The translations under genes and the position numbers were made by a program. The notes below the pieces were generated by a model, which was given only the letters and a program-made list of their open reading frames with translations, made no database searches and had not been told where the DNA came from. A DNA stretch of 64,000 nucleotides, taken from Plecoglossus altivelis (taxonomy: Eukaryota > Chordata > Actinopteri > Osmeriformes > Plecoglossidae). Location: NCBI GenBank assembly GCA_036571765.1, contig BROE01000027.1, forward strand, positions 11,509,480-11,573,479, written 5' to 3'. This document shows, piece by piece, positions 27,158-38,600 of this stretch; the stretch's first letter is position 1; every line of letters starts with the position of its first letter.

Positions 27158-27560
27158 TTCTCAAAATAAAAAAGGTTATAAAACCGGAGTAGAAAATCTA
27201 GGTGCGAATCAATACCCGTTCCCGTGTTGTCTTCTTAATGCGGCCGCCCCACAACACGGAGAAATCCCCATTCAAGCGGGCTACAGTCTCAAAGTTTGCG
27301 AATCTCGGCATATATATAATTTAACCCATTTTGTTATGCAGCGGGTCAGAGTTGCGTTGAGACTAAACTAAGACGAATCGCCTTCGGTTTAACTCGCAGC
27401 TGAGTGCATCTTGCTGTTCAGCTGTCCTCGGTCCTATATGCATTTTCATCCGCGGAACAGATACTCCACTGTTTGGAACCGCGTGTGGTTTCAAGATGAT
27501 GAGCATGCGCAAACCATCCATCGTTCCATCTCTAATAATTTGGAGAGGAACGGGTGCTGA
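27158..27560 (-). promoter_or_regulatory. putative tmtc2 promoter and 5' UTR
   Basis: This is the DNA directly upstream of the tmtc2 start codon. It has a NotI-type GCGGCCGC at 27240-27247 and, at about 27308-27320, an AT stretch (TATATATAAT on the plus strand) that could act as a TATA-like element for minus-strand transcription. The transcription start cannot be fixed from sequence alone. Confidence 0.35.
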
Positions 27561-27939
27561 AAAATAAATACGAAACTCCACAAGTCTGTAATGTATGAAA
27601 TGAATAACATCTCTTAAAATTCAAACAATTAAAATAATAATATTGAGCGCTTATAGTCGCGGTTGACTTTCCTGGATAGGCTACTAAATTGCCCGCGCTA
27701 ATCGCTGACTCCTTAACTAAATTAATTAGTATGGCTGGTAGTTGTTTTTGAGTAATCTGATGTGGCCATAATCCCAAATAATCTGTCATCAGACAAAACC
27801 TTCCTCTGCTTTCCTTTGATGTTCATTATCACAAGCAATCCCCTTTTAATACAGATTGTGTCTGTTTTTTTATCATAAAAAAATATTTAATGGTATCACA
27901 GGTTAGTACTACAGGCTAATGATGGTAAGACAAAACAGA

Positions 27940-28450
27940 AGAGACAGAGAGAAAAAGAGACATAGAAAGAGAGAAAGATAGCAAGAGGGATAGACAGAAA
28001 GACAGAGACGCAGAAAGAGAGACAGCAAGAAAGCAGAGAGACACACAGAGATAAAGACAGCAAGAGAGATAGAGTCAGAAAGAGACAGCGAGAGAGATAG
28101 AGACAGACAGAGAGAGACAGATAGAAAGAGACAGTGAGAGAGATAGTCAGACGAGACACAGAGAGATAGAGACAGACAGAGAGACAGAGAGACAGCGAGA
28201 GAGATAGAGACAGACTGAGAGTCAGAGAGAGACAGCGAGAGATAGAGACAGGTAGAGAGACAGCGAGAGAGATAGAGACAGACAGACAGAAAGTGAGACA
28301 GCAAGAGAGATAGAGACAGGCAGAGAAGCAGAGAGAGAGACAGCGAGAGATAGAGAAAGGCAGAGACAGCGAGAGAGATAGAGACAGGCAGAGAAGCAGA
28401 GAGAGACAGCGAGAGATAGAGACAGGCAGAAAGGCAGAGAGAGAGACAGA
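27940..28450. repeat. GAGACAGCGAGAGAGATAGA minisatellite
   Basis: Repeats of about 30 bp built from GAGACAGCGAGAGAGATAGA and GACAGGCAGA, clearest at 28180-28445 and decayed to the left. The plus strand is mostly purine. Confidence 0.9.
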
Positions 28451-31400
28451 CAAGGATACCAACTAAAGCCAGTGAGGGAGAGACGAGAAGAGCGGTGAGG
28501 ATTAATGAACTGCGATGACATCCTACAGCGAGAGTGGCAGCAAGCAGACACACAGCTCCACGCAAGCCACCGTCACTTTGAATAGGAGCAGCGAGACCCT
28601 GCTGATCGCCAGCTGCTCCCAAGCCTGTCCTTCGGTCAGAACGGTCGGCCAATAAAACCACCACAGCCCTACGGAAGAGAGAGAAAACAGATGGCGCTGA
28701 GGGAGCGCTGATGGAGGACATCCCTGAAGTATGCACCAAGGATGGGGAGAAAGAGAGGAGGAAGGAAGGCTGGCTGGCTGGCTGGCAGGCGTTGACCCTT
28801 GTCCTGAACAAGAGCTGACCGTGACCTGTGTTAAAACCAAACCTGGTGGACTGTTTAAGGGCAGCCGGGGTAGTTGTTGTGGTTGGTTGGACAAATGTTA
28901 AGACATTTCCTCAAGAAACCCCCAGAGGATTCGACGTGACAAATGAGAAGTCCTGTTTGAAAAGGAAGAGTCACGCAAAAAGTTACCCAACGCATCTGTC
29001 GTGTTTCGAACACCTCATGTTTTAAACAAACGTTTCGATTCTTGTAAAGATGTCACCCCAATCCTCAAGCTGCTACCGCTGGACTATTCTGAAATTATTG
29101 GCCAATTAAAGGAATCATACCTTTAAAAAAAAACAAAAAAACAAGTATGCCCACATGTGGTATGGATTGCATTTTGCATGGATGTTTGCAAGCAAGAAAA
29201 AAACACAAACACAGTCACACACCTTGAGATCTTTGCCTTAGGGTGCTGTTTGTGAGTACCTACCCACTAAGACTAGGTCTGTCTCCAGCCTAGCTCCAGT
29301 GATTAAGGGATTAGTGGGGGAGGAAGGGGTGAGGGAGGAGGGGTGAGGGTGTGGGGGACTTCTGCTCTCTCAACATAAACCGCTCCGGGTGGAACAAACA
29401 CATTACCGTGGTAACGAGTGTTTACTCCTTCTGATTGATTGGCTCCATCCTCTCAGAGATGATGGATGCTGTTTAGACTAATAGACTCGAGTCTTTTTCA
29501 GAGTGGCAAAAAATATGAGTTTGATGATTTCAATCTTGCAGATCTTTTTTTTAAAATGTCACTATACTGAGGAGAGGCAGAGGTCGTGATCCAGTGCTGG
29601 AATAAAAAATACTTGTCGAAAAAATATTCAGTTGAGAAAAAGTTAAACTCTAAACTCAATCGACCTGACGTACGCATGTCCAATGTTTGCCTATTTATAT
29701 TTGACGTGAAACGTGTTTAGTTTTTTCCCGAGATGTCATACATCAGTTGACTAAGTTTCTGGGGGAAGAGCAACCAAAAGCAAAGTATTTCTTGAGCAGC
29801 AATGCTTCTGTCCTGAGGCCTGACTGTCGTTAATGAGCCAGTGTGCTGGGGTAGATTGAACACATTATCATAATTATCTTCTAAAAGGTTTGAAGTCGTT
29901 GCATCATTTGCCCAATAGAGGGCCTCTTAGTCCCTGAAGTCAAAAGTTAACTTAGTAAATAAACTTTTGTATCTATCTAGACATACACTCAAACGGAAAC
30001 TACAAAATGTGTGGAGTATTGTGTACTTAAGAAAAAGTACAGAAACATCGGTTGTTATGGAAAATAGAGACTTAGTAAAACACACTTTCTGAATTAGGGG
30101 TAAAAACGTTTCTAATGAGTTGACGAATTTAGATGGGTTTTCAGGATTTCCTTTCTGTTAACCCATCAGAGAAACAAATGGTGTTTTCCTCCTGTTATTC
30201 ATACAGAACCATTGCTTTTTCATCCTCTTAGATCGGCATCATGCAGGAAACAGACTTTCCCTATCACACAGACACAGTCTGTGTAACGCCCTCACACAAA
30301 TAGCATACGAAAAGTATTAATATCAAAATGAGAGCAAATGTACCCAAACGTAAATAATCGTATCTGATCAAAACACGTTTTTACTGTTCAGCTACCCACA
30401 ACTTGATGACAGCTTCTCTGGTTCGTTTATCATTTTTTAATGGTTGAAAAAGCAAGACTTGTTTGGATTTGACATGGGAGGGAAAAAAAACGATCTGAAA
30501 ATCTGTTTCTAATTACAACCCTTTAAGCTTGTGAGGCCCCTAATCAATTTACAGAGCAGCTATAAACCATAATCACCACAGGCATCAGGACACCAAAGAT
30601 TAACGAACAAAAGAAGCTCTTTGTAGAACAGTCGGAGACGTGACTAACTGCTGGATTATCAACCAATCAGAAGCCTGATGTTACTGTGACCTCCCGTGAC
30701 TCTCGCACAGTGTAATAGAAGAAGAACAGCTTCCTGTTGACGTGTCTCGTTTCAGGAAGTCATCGTATCTCATATTGGCTGGATTGAATCTGTTTAAATG
30801 ATCTGACCCAGAAGGAGCAAGCATTGATATCAAATTCTCACATTTCCATTTAGTTACCAGTATTATAATTTGGCATGTTTAAATGCAAAAGCATTCACGA
30901 AGATGGAAAATCTTTTTTTTCTTCTTCTTTTCCCTCAATTCCAGATGTTCTAAATTGTCTTCATTTGATATTAATTATGAATAATGATGCTTGAGAAAAA
31001 CTGTAAATCGTCATGACAAAAATGGAAAGAATCGAAAATAACGAATATGACGAAAAAATAAAGGATTGATTTCTTTTGCCTGATACTTCTCAAGGAAACT
31101 CAGAAAAAGTTTCCAGTGAAACATTTACCTTGCGTGACAGGCTGACGTTTACCACACTAATACTCATGTAGACAAGGGAGTTGGAGAATACGTGTGTACA
31201 CAAAGTTTACATTTCCATTGGCGTTAGTCATTGTGTCAACATAGAAGCTATAAAGCAACAGGCATCGTACCGTACACCATGAGACAGGAAGGCCAAACAG
31301 GCGTCATGTTCACACAACACAGCTCAAGGATGGTGTGCGATCGGAGGTTGCGAGGGAAGCCGCTGTTATTTCTGTCTCTCCTGGCATCTTCTGCCATGGC

Positions 31401-31509
31401 TTTTGGCTTGTCGTGCCCCGTGAAAAACCCTGCGTGTGCTCCTGACAGCCTAAACAGAACAACGTTGAGATCACACTCAGATGGGAGTCATCATGGGACA
31501 TCAAGGATG

Positions 31510-31985
31510 GACTGGTGTGTGTGTGTATGTGTATGGGTGTGTATGGGTGTGTGTGTGTATGTGTATGGGTGTGTATGGGTGTGTGTGTATGTGTGTGCAT
31601 GGGTGTGTGTGTGTATGGGTGTGTGTATGGGTGTGTGTGTGTGTATGGGTGTGTGTGTGTGTATGGGTGTGTGTGTGTAACGAGGATAAGGACAGAAGTT
31701 ACATGAGAAAGAAATGAGGTGGGCTTTATGAACAGGAGTGAGTGTGTCAGTGAGTGTGTACATGTGTGTGTAAGGGTGTGTGAGTGTGTGTGTGAATCAG
31801 AGAAGGAGAAAAAGAGAAGCTACATGAGAAATAAATGAGGTGGGTTTTATGAACAGGAGTGAGTGTGTGTGAAAGTGTGTGTGTGTGTGTGTGTCAGTGA
31901 GTGTGTGTATGTGTGTGCACGGGTGTGTGTGTGAGGGTGTGTAAGGATGTGTGTGTGTGAGGGTGTGTGTGTGTGTGTATGTGGA
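31510..31985. repeat. GT-rich microsatellite cluster
   Basis: Two (GT)n blocks (31513-31680 with TGTATGGGTGTG units, and 31738-31985) separated by unique DNA. A 50-bp-scale duplication is present: the phrases ACATGAGAAA, AATGAGGTGGG and TTTATGAACAGGAGTGAGTG occur near both 31700-31740 and 31820-31865. Confidence 0.9.
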
Positions 31986-32564
31986 GTGTCTAAATCCAGA
32001 GTTTCTGCCTCCTGAATGGCTTTTCCACCACTCTGCTTCCTGTTTGGCTGCTGCCTTGACGTCTTTTTAATGAATGACTGAACTGACAAACCCTTTCTCC
32101 CCCTCACTCACTTTCTATCGCCTTTCCACTCATTCTTGTTTACGGCTCAAGTCTCTGACAAGAACTCATAAAAACATCTGATAAGAACTCCTACATCTGC
32201 CACTTTACCATTCTGAATGAAGTCCATTAAGAACAGGAAAGCATTGTGTTGAGAATAGCCCGTTCTTTTGCAAACCTTCCTGACGTTAAGAGCATCGTTC
32301 AGTCTTCACCTAAAGATTCTTCAGATGATTCTGTGGAATAGAGAAGAAACTGAAAGAGGGTGAAGTTAAGCGGGTCCATGTCCTGATGTGCTTCTCAAGG
32401 ACAGGCACAGCTTTGGTGCAGGTGTTCAAGGGAAGGAACCAAGAAAGGCTTTTCCTGTCAAAGGTGACAGCATGTTGTGGTGCCAAGTACGTCATAACAA
32501 ACCCCTCTTCAGTCAAGATGGTGGAAAAACCTGAAGTCATCAGAGGTTCGAAGGGAGATGTTTT

Positions 32565-32800
32565 TGTACCTCTCTCTTCCTCTATCTCGCTTTCTCTCTC
32601 TTCCTCTCTCTCTCTCTTCACCTCTCTCGGTCTCTCTTCCTCTCTCTCCATCTCTCTCTCGGTCTCTTTCTCTCCCTCTTCCACTCTCTACCTCTCTCCC
32701 TCTCTCTACCTCTATCTCTCTCTTCCACTCTCTACCTCTGTCTCTCTCTTCCTCCCTTGTCCTCTTCCTCTCTCTTTCTACCTCCTCTTTCGTCTCTCAT
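32565..32800. repeat. CT-rich microsatellite
   Basis: TCTCTCTTCCTCTCTC-type sequence with CACTCTCTACCTCT subrepeats. Confidence 0.9.
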
Positions 32801-33110
32801 ATGGCAGGGGAAGAGATTCCTTGTGCATAAGTTCTATTTTGGTCTGTAAGTGCATCCCTTTCCGTCGTGGTATCCTGGACGTTTTTCCTCCTCTTCCTCT
32901 CCTTTTCGATTAACGAAGGAGACGGGAAATTGCACAAATTGTTGGCTTGACCTCAAACGCTTCTCTCTCTCTCTCATTTAAAGTGTCTTAGCGAGCAAGC
33001 ACACATGCAAGTGTTCGTGTTGTTATAAAGTGCGCAAATCCACATACGTGTCCTGTGTGTACGTGTCCTGCGTGTGTGTGCACACTAAAGGGAGATGAAA
33101 AGGTCAACAG

Positions 33111-33750
33111 CCACAGCTCAGTAAAGTACCACAGCTCAGTAAAGAGCCACAGCTCAGTAAAGAGCCACAGCTCAGTAAAGTACCACAGCTCAGTAAAGTA
33201 CCACAGCTCAGTAAAGTACCACAGCTCAGTAAAGAGCCACACAGCTCAGTAAAGTACCACAGCTCAGTAAAGAGCCACAGCTCAGTAAAGTACCACAGCT
33301 CAGTAAAGTACCACACAGCTCAGTAGAGCCACACAGCTCAGTAAAGAGCCACACAGCTCAGTAAAGTACCACACAGCTCAGTAAAGTACCACAGCTCAGT
33401 AAAGTACCACAGCTCAGTAAAGTACCACACAGCTCAGTAGAGCCACACAGCTCAGTAAAGTGCCACACAGCTCAGTAAAGTACCACAGCTCAGTAAAGAG
33501 CCACACAGCTCAGTAAAGAGCCACACAGCTCAGTAAAGAGCCACAGCTCAGTAAAGAGCCACACAGCTCAGTAAAGAGCCACAGCTCAGTAAAGTACCAC
33601 AGCTCAGTAAAGTGCCACAGCTCAGTAGAGCCACACAGCTCAGTAAAGAGCCACACAGCTCAGTAAAGTACCACAGCTCAGTAAAGAGCCACAGCTCAGT
33701 AAAGAGCCACACAGCTCAGTAAAGAGCCACAGCTCAGTAAAGTACCACAG
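33111..33750. repeat. 18/20-bp minisatellite, about 34 copies
   Basis: Two length forms are interspersed: CCACAGCTCAGTAAAGTA and a form with an extra CA (CCACACAGCTCAGTAAAGAG). The variable part is mainly GTAC versus GAGC after AAA. The AGCTCAGTAAAG core is almost invariant over about 640 bases. Confidence 0.97.
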
Positions 33751-35172
33751 AAACCGTCACAACATAAACACCTCCCAAACGACCACATACACATCTTGAA
33801 GCCCTTGGTTAGCGGTCGTCCGGTTGGAACTTTGGTGCCAAAATGTCTCAAGTTGTGTTCCGACCAGGACCCTAACACAGGACAGAACCCACTAGAGAGT
33901 CCAGACCGACTAGTCACGGTCTGAAGGGTCTGGAAGGAGGTTAAAAATAAGGCTTTGGATCTGCCTCAAGCCTGTTTTTCACCATGATGCACGAAGCCAA
34001 CAGAAGCATAAGTCCAGATGGTTTGGATGACACAACGAGGAAGACAAATGACAGCGCTGATGGCGATGGAGGAAGTGCCCTCGACCACGACAGAAGAACA
34101 GTGAGTTTTTTCCCCACAGGAAGCCGTTCTGGTCATATTTAGTCTTCTCCAATACAATGGTTTTCATTGTGGATGAGAAAAGTGAAGTTTAATCGTAGAT
34201 ATTCCTAAAATTGTTGGCGCGCAAAGAGGAACGACCTCACTTAGAACACACCCATAATAGGCTATCGACTGTTTTCAGCAGCAGCTTTGTAATGGAGCTA
34301 GGTAATGTTAATCGCATATTGAAAAACTGCCCTGTGTTTCTCTGCTTTACGTCAAGTTTCTGTACAATTACCTCGACCCTGATTCACGATGGCTGCACAG
34401 AAGTGCAAAGCCTTGTCTATGAAAGATGGAAGGAATAAGTGATTTATGAAATGATGGAAACTGCATGAGTGTGAGTGCTGCTTTAAGGGGTCTAACCCTC
34501 CTGCCCCCCCCTCTTGCCCTTGCCCCCCCCCCCATGTCCTTCCCTCCTCTTCTTCAGGTGATGGGGTTTCCAGACCCACTTGTCAAGGGGCAGGACAGGA
34601 GAACTCTATCCCACAATGCCCCTGGCCCTGGGAGCTGTCCCTAAAGCCATTGTTCTATCGGGAGCAGCACTCAAATGAATAATGATATAAATGAAAGAGA
34701 GAGAGAACAAGCAAGACAGACAGAGAGAGAAAAAAAAAGAAAGAGGAGAGAGAGAGAGAGACAGATGTTTTTTCCAGGTGTGGGAACCATGAGGTAGTAA
34801 TGTTTTTGTCCTCCTGAGGCAGAAACACAAGTGCATTGTGGGTAGGAACATTAAAAACATGAGATTCCCTCCAGCTATAATATATCCTTTAATGTGGAAG
34901 TTAAGTTGAGGCCATCGTTCCAAAAACACAGCTCTCTAACACTCGCGTGATCAGATAAAAACACGCTAATATCTGAACACCCAAGGAATCCTTGCAATAT
35001 TTCAAGATCAGACAAGTACTGGTCTCAGATTACAATTCAACTTCATTAAAAACGTTGTCGCCATGCTTGTCTGATGTTCAATGTTCCTTTTGGTTTTAGT
35101 ATGGCGGAAATACCTGATGCAGGTTAGACAGAAAAAGGCAGCAGTACAACAGGAAGACATTAGATCGCTAAC

Positions 35173-35525
35173 TCTGCAGACCGCTTTTTCTGCAGACCGC
35201 TCCATCTGCAGACCGCCCGCTCTGCAGACCGCCCGCTCTGCAGACCGCTCCCTCTGCAGACCGCTCCCTCTGCAGACCGCTCCCTCTGCAGACCACTCCT
35301 CCTGCAGACCGGTCCCCCTGCAGACTGCCCGCCCTGCAGACCACTCCTCCTGCAGACCGCTCCCCCTGCAGACCACTCCTACTGCAGACCGCTCCCCCTG
35401 CAGACCGCTCCCTCTGCAGACCGCTCCCTCTGCAGACCGCCCGCCCTGCAGACCGCTCCATCTGCAGATCACTCCTCCTGCAGACCGCCCCATCTGCAGA
35501 CCGCCCGCCCTGCAGACTGCTCGCT
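35173..35525. repeat. 16-bp minisatellite in the mettl25 3' UTR, about 22 copies
   Basis: The unit is CTGCAGACCGCTCCCT with GCCCGC and ACTCCT variants. Every copy holds a PstI-type CTGCAG. The array starts within a few bases of the mettl25 stop codon, so it should form the first part of its 3' UTR. Since 16 is not a multiple of three and copies rarely make stops, long frames open on both strands. Confidence 0.95.
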
Positions 35526-35627
35526 CTAGGACTCTGGCCCGGATGTCTTCACTCCGACCACGCCGTAACATCTCGGCGACAACACAGGATCAAAGAGCTG
35601 AACCAGCGTGGAGAAGGACACGTCCTC
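35526..35627 (-). CDS. mettl25: mettl25 exon 11 (last, with stop)
   Basis: After GTGCAG it encodes EDVSFSTLVQLFDPVLSPRC and YGVVGVKTSGPES, then TAG at 35528-35526. It is preceded on the gene strand by a (GT)n tract and followed at once by the 16-bp 3' UTR minisatellite. A possible poly(A) signal (ATTAAA on the minus strand) is at 34893-34888, but this is weak evidence. Confidence 0.95.
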   Translation of the reverse strand, partial: EDVSFSTLVQLFDPVLSPRCYGVVGVKTSGPES

Positions 35628-38600
35628 CTGCACGACGGGCCAAACAAACACACACACACACACACACAGGAACACACACACACACACCAAACACACAGAC
35701 ACAGGAACACACACCAAACACACACACACACACACACACAGAGACAGGAACACACAGACAGGAATACACAGACACACACACACACACAAGGACACACACA
35801 CACACACACTCATGAGGAAATAGCCCTTCCGCTAGCAGTAGCCCTGAGAGTCTTTGAACGCAGCCCAGGCGTGGCGTGATGAGAAAAGCTAGCCTTTGCT
35901 AATGATTTCCCAGAGGAAGAACATCTGTGTAAATATTGAGTTAGGGTCTCCTGTGAATCTGTGTGAACCCTCCAGGAGTAGGGTTCGTCCTGATACCTTC
36001 CAGGAGTTCGCTAGTTCTGTTCGCTAGTTCTGTTCGCTAGTTCTGTTCGCTAGTTCTGTTCGCTAGGTCTGTTCGCTAGGTCTGTTCGCTAGTTCTGTTC
36101 GCTAGTTCTGTACCGGACGGGAAGGTGCATGGGGCAGAGTCAGAACACGCCTCGCTGCTAACGAGTCATCTTAACAGAACTCCCAAAGGTGGGAAGGAGA
36201 CCCGTTAAGAGTTCTGCTCCGGTTCGGACCCAGTGTCTGCCGTTGTAGAGGTCTACGCCGTAGCAAGGCTTTTTAAACGCGCACTACAACCGAATCACTG
36301 AGGGTTTTAGATAAATACACACTTGAGTTATGGCGGTGAATACTGAAAGACCTTTCTGTTATTTGACCTTTATGTAAACGTAAAGACTTCAGTAGAAATT
36401 ATACGAAACCTCCATCGGTTGGTTTTGTAAATAGTGTTTGCCCTAGCTTGAACTTCTTACCGAAATGTCAACCCAGAGCTCTAAGTGTCATGTTATGTCT
36501 GTTAACTACAAAATGTAACGTTCCTTTTCTGTTCCAGCAGGTTTTTGTTACTAAAAAAGGGAAGTGGAAGTTTAAACATCGGAACATTAAAAGAAACGGA
36601 AAACCCATGTCTGGAAGAGGTGTGTAGAATTAGCTAGAACACACCCAGTCCCACACGCATCCAGTCCCCTGCCACACACACACTGTTTCGACACACTCAC
36701 AGTCCCCCCCCCTCCCACACACACGCACACACACACTCTCCTTTGACACACACACCCAGTCACACACACGCACACAAACAAACAGGGTCTAGAAGACTAG
36801 AGTCAGTGCAAACACACTGGAGGTTTGAGGTCTGGAATAAAACTGGTGAGCGTGGGAACAGAGGAGACGAGAGGATAAAGATGGAGGAGAGAGGAGGGGA
36901 GAGGAGGGAGGAGAGAGGAGGAGAAGAGAGGAGGGAAGAGAGGAGGCAGGAGAAGAGGAGGGAGGAGAGAGGAGGGGAGAGTAGGGAGAACAGAGGAGGA
37001 GAAGAGGAGGGGGGAGAGAGGAGAAGAGGAGAGAGGAAGATAGGAGGGGGAGAGGAGAGATGAGGGAGAAGAGAGGAGGATAGGAGGAGAGAGGAGATGA
37101 GGAGAGAGGAGGATAGGAGGGTTGGTGGGGACTAGAGGATGATTCTACCTGTTCCTTCAGGTAGCACAGCCGATCAAGCAGAATCAAGCCCTCGATGCAA
37201 GGAGCCAGCATCACCTTAAGCTGAGGAGTAAAAACACAGGTTCCCTCAGGATTACACTTCATTCAGTCACAGCTGCGTGACACTGCATGGTTACGGGATG
37301 TTGAAGCTAAAGCTAAACTGAAGTGAACCACTCAGGTCATACAAGCAGGCTGGTTATCTTAGAGTGGGTCTGATCTCCTGGAGAGGAATGTGTGTTCATG
37401 TTTCCTTCCACTGGTACCGTATTAAGGTTTCCATTTACACAAAGGTCATTCTTAGAAAGGTTAGCTTATACAAGGCGTGTTAAAAGCTGTGTAAGTTTAA
37501 ACCAGGTTTAATCGGCTATTCTGTGATAACAAAACGCAGAACAGAGCAATAGTGGGCAGCATGGCTTCCCTTTCAACAGGGACAGTGTGTTTGCTGTGAG
37601 GCAACATGGGCTCTGAGGTGAGACAGCGGGGGCCTACCATATTAAAGGCTTGCATCTCACACATCCTTGGTCTGTACAAGTCCTGGTAATCCTGGATGAC
37701 ACCATCAGAAAGCTGATGAATGGAGATGGAGAGATAGGAGAGAGAGAGGGAGGGAGAGGGAGAGAGGGGGAGAGAGGAAGAGACAGACAGACAGAGAGGG
37801 AGAGAGAGAGAGAGAGAGGGGGGAGAGGGAGAGACACAAAGAGAGGGAGGGAGAGAGCAGGGGAGAGAGAGAAGGAGAGACAGACAGAGAGGGAGGGAGA
37901 GAGGGGGAGAGAGAGGAAGACAGAAAGAGGGACAGGAGGGGGGAGAGAGAGGCAGAGAGAGACAGACAGAGAGGGAGGGAGACAGAGACGGGGAGAGAGA
38001 GAGGAAGAGAGACAGAGAGGGAGGGCGAGAGGAAGATGGAGAGAGGAGAGAGAGGGAGAGAGAGAGGAGAGGAGAGAGAGAGGGGTGAAAAACCGGAGGG
38101 ATTGCAAGGTTGGGTCTGAGGACACCATGTAAGCGACTTGAGAGAGAGATAACACAAAACCACTCAACATTTCTAATCCCACGCTTTGCCTGCAGCATTG
38201 CAGTAAGACGATCCCCTATTCAAGCAGTGTCCCAGCGGAGCCAGGAGACACTTCTCCCTTAATCCCTGACGCTTGCTGGTCTGTGACGCTCTACCCACGC
38301 CTTTCATAGGCTACAGCTAACGTTTAGAGGACAGGGGATATCTAGATTCTTTTACAGGTGTATTTCTGGGGTGTTTTACTGCTTGTGAGGGAAGTGTGAC
38401 AGGACGAAACAGAGAGAGTTGAGTGCACATGTATGTGGTGAGCTACTGGGTTGTCTCTCGTCAGACTACATGTGCATGCATGTGTGCGAATGTCAGTTTA
38501 TTAACTTTAGAAAGAGCTGGAGGGTTTTCCAGAACCAACCTTCGAATCGTCCAGGCCCAGTTTTCGAATCGCCTTGCGGACGTAGTCAACGAACGAGCTG

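Larger units (their letters stand above)
27560..35525. other. intergenic region between tmtc2 and mettl25
   Basis: No exon with conserved protein content was seen on either strand. It contains GA, GT and CT tracts and the 18-20-bp and 16-bp minisatellites listed separately. The stretches 28460-31500 and 33760-35170 are otherwise unremarkable unique sequence. Confidence 0.75.

Noticed and set aside
27896..28811. 300-codon minus-strand frame
   Set aside because: Most of it is the GAGACAGCGAGAGA array. The unique part (28460-28811) shows no recognisable protein and no conserved splice borders.
31231..31680. Frame with a signal-peptide-like stretch (LLFLSLLASSAMAFG)
   Set aside because: It runs straight into a GT microsatellite. 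No acceptor or following exon supports a secreted protein gene.
33111..33750. CRISPR-like regular repeats
   Set aside because: There are no unique spacers; units are head-to-tail and the genome is a vertebrate. The same applies to the other arrays.
35081..35815. 244-codon plus-strand open frame
   Set aside because: It is the 16-bp minisatellite and a CA repeat read in frame, antisense to the last mettl25 exon. There is no domain or codon-like pattern outside the repeat.
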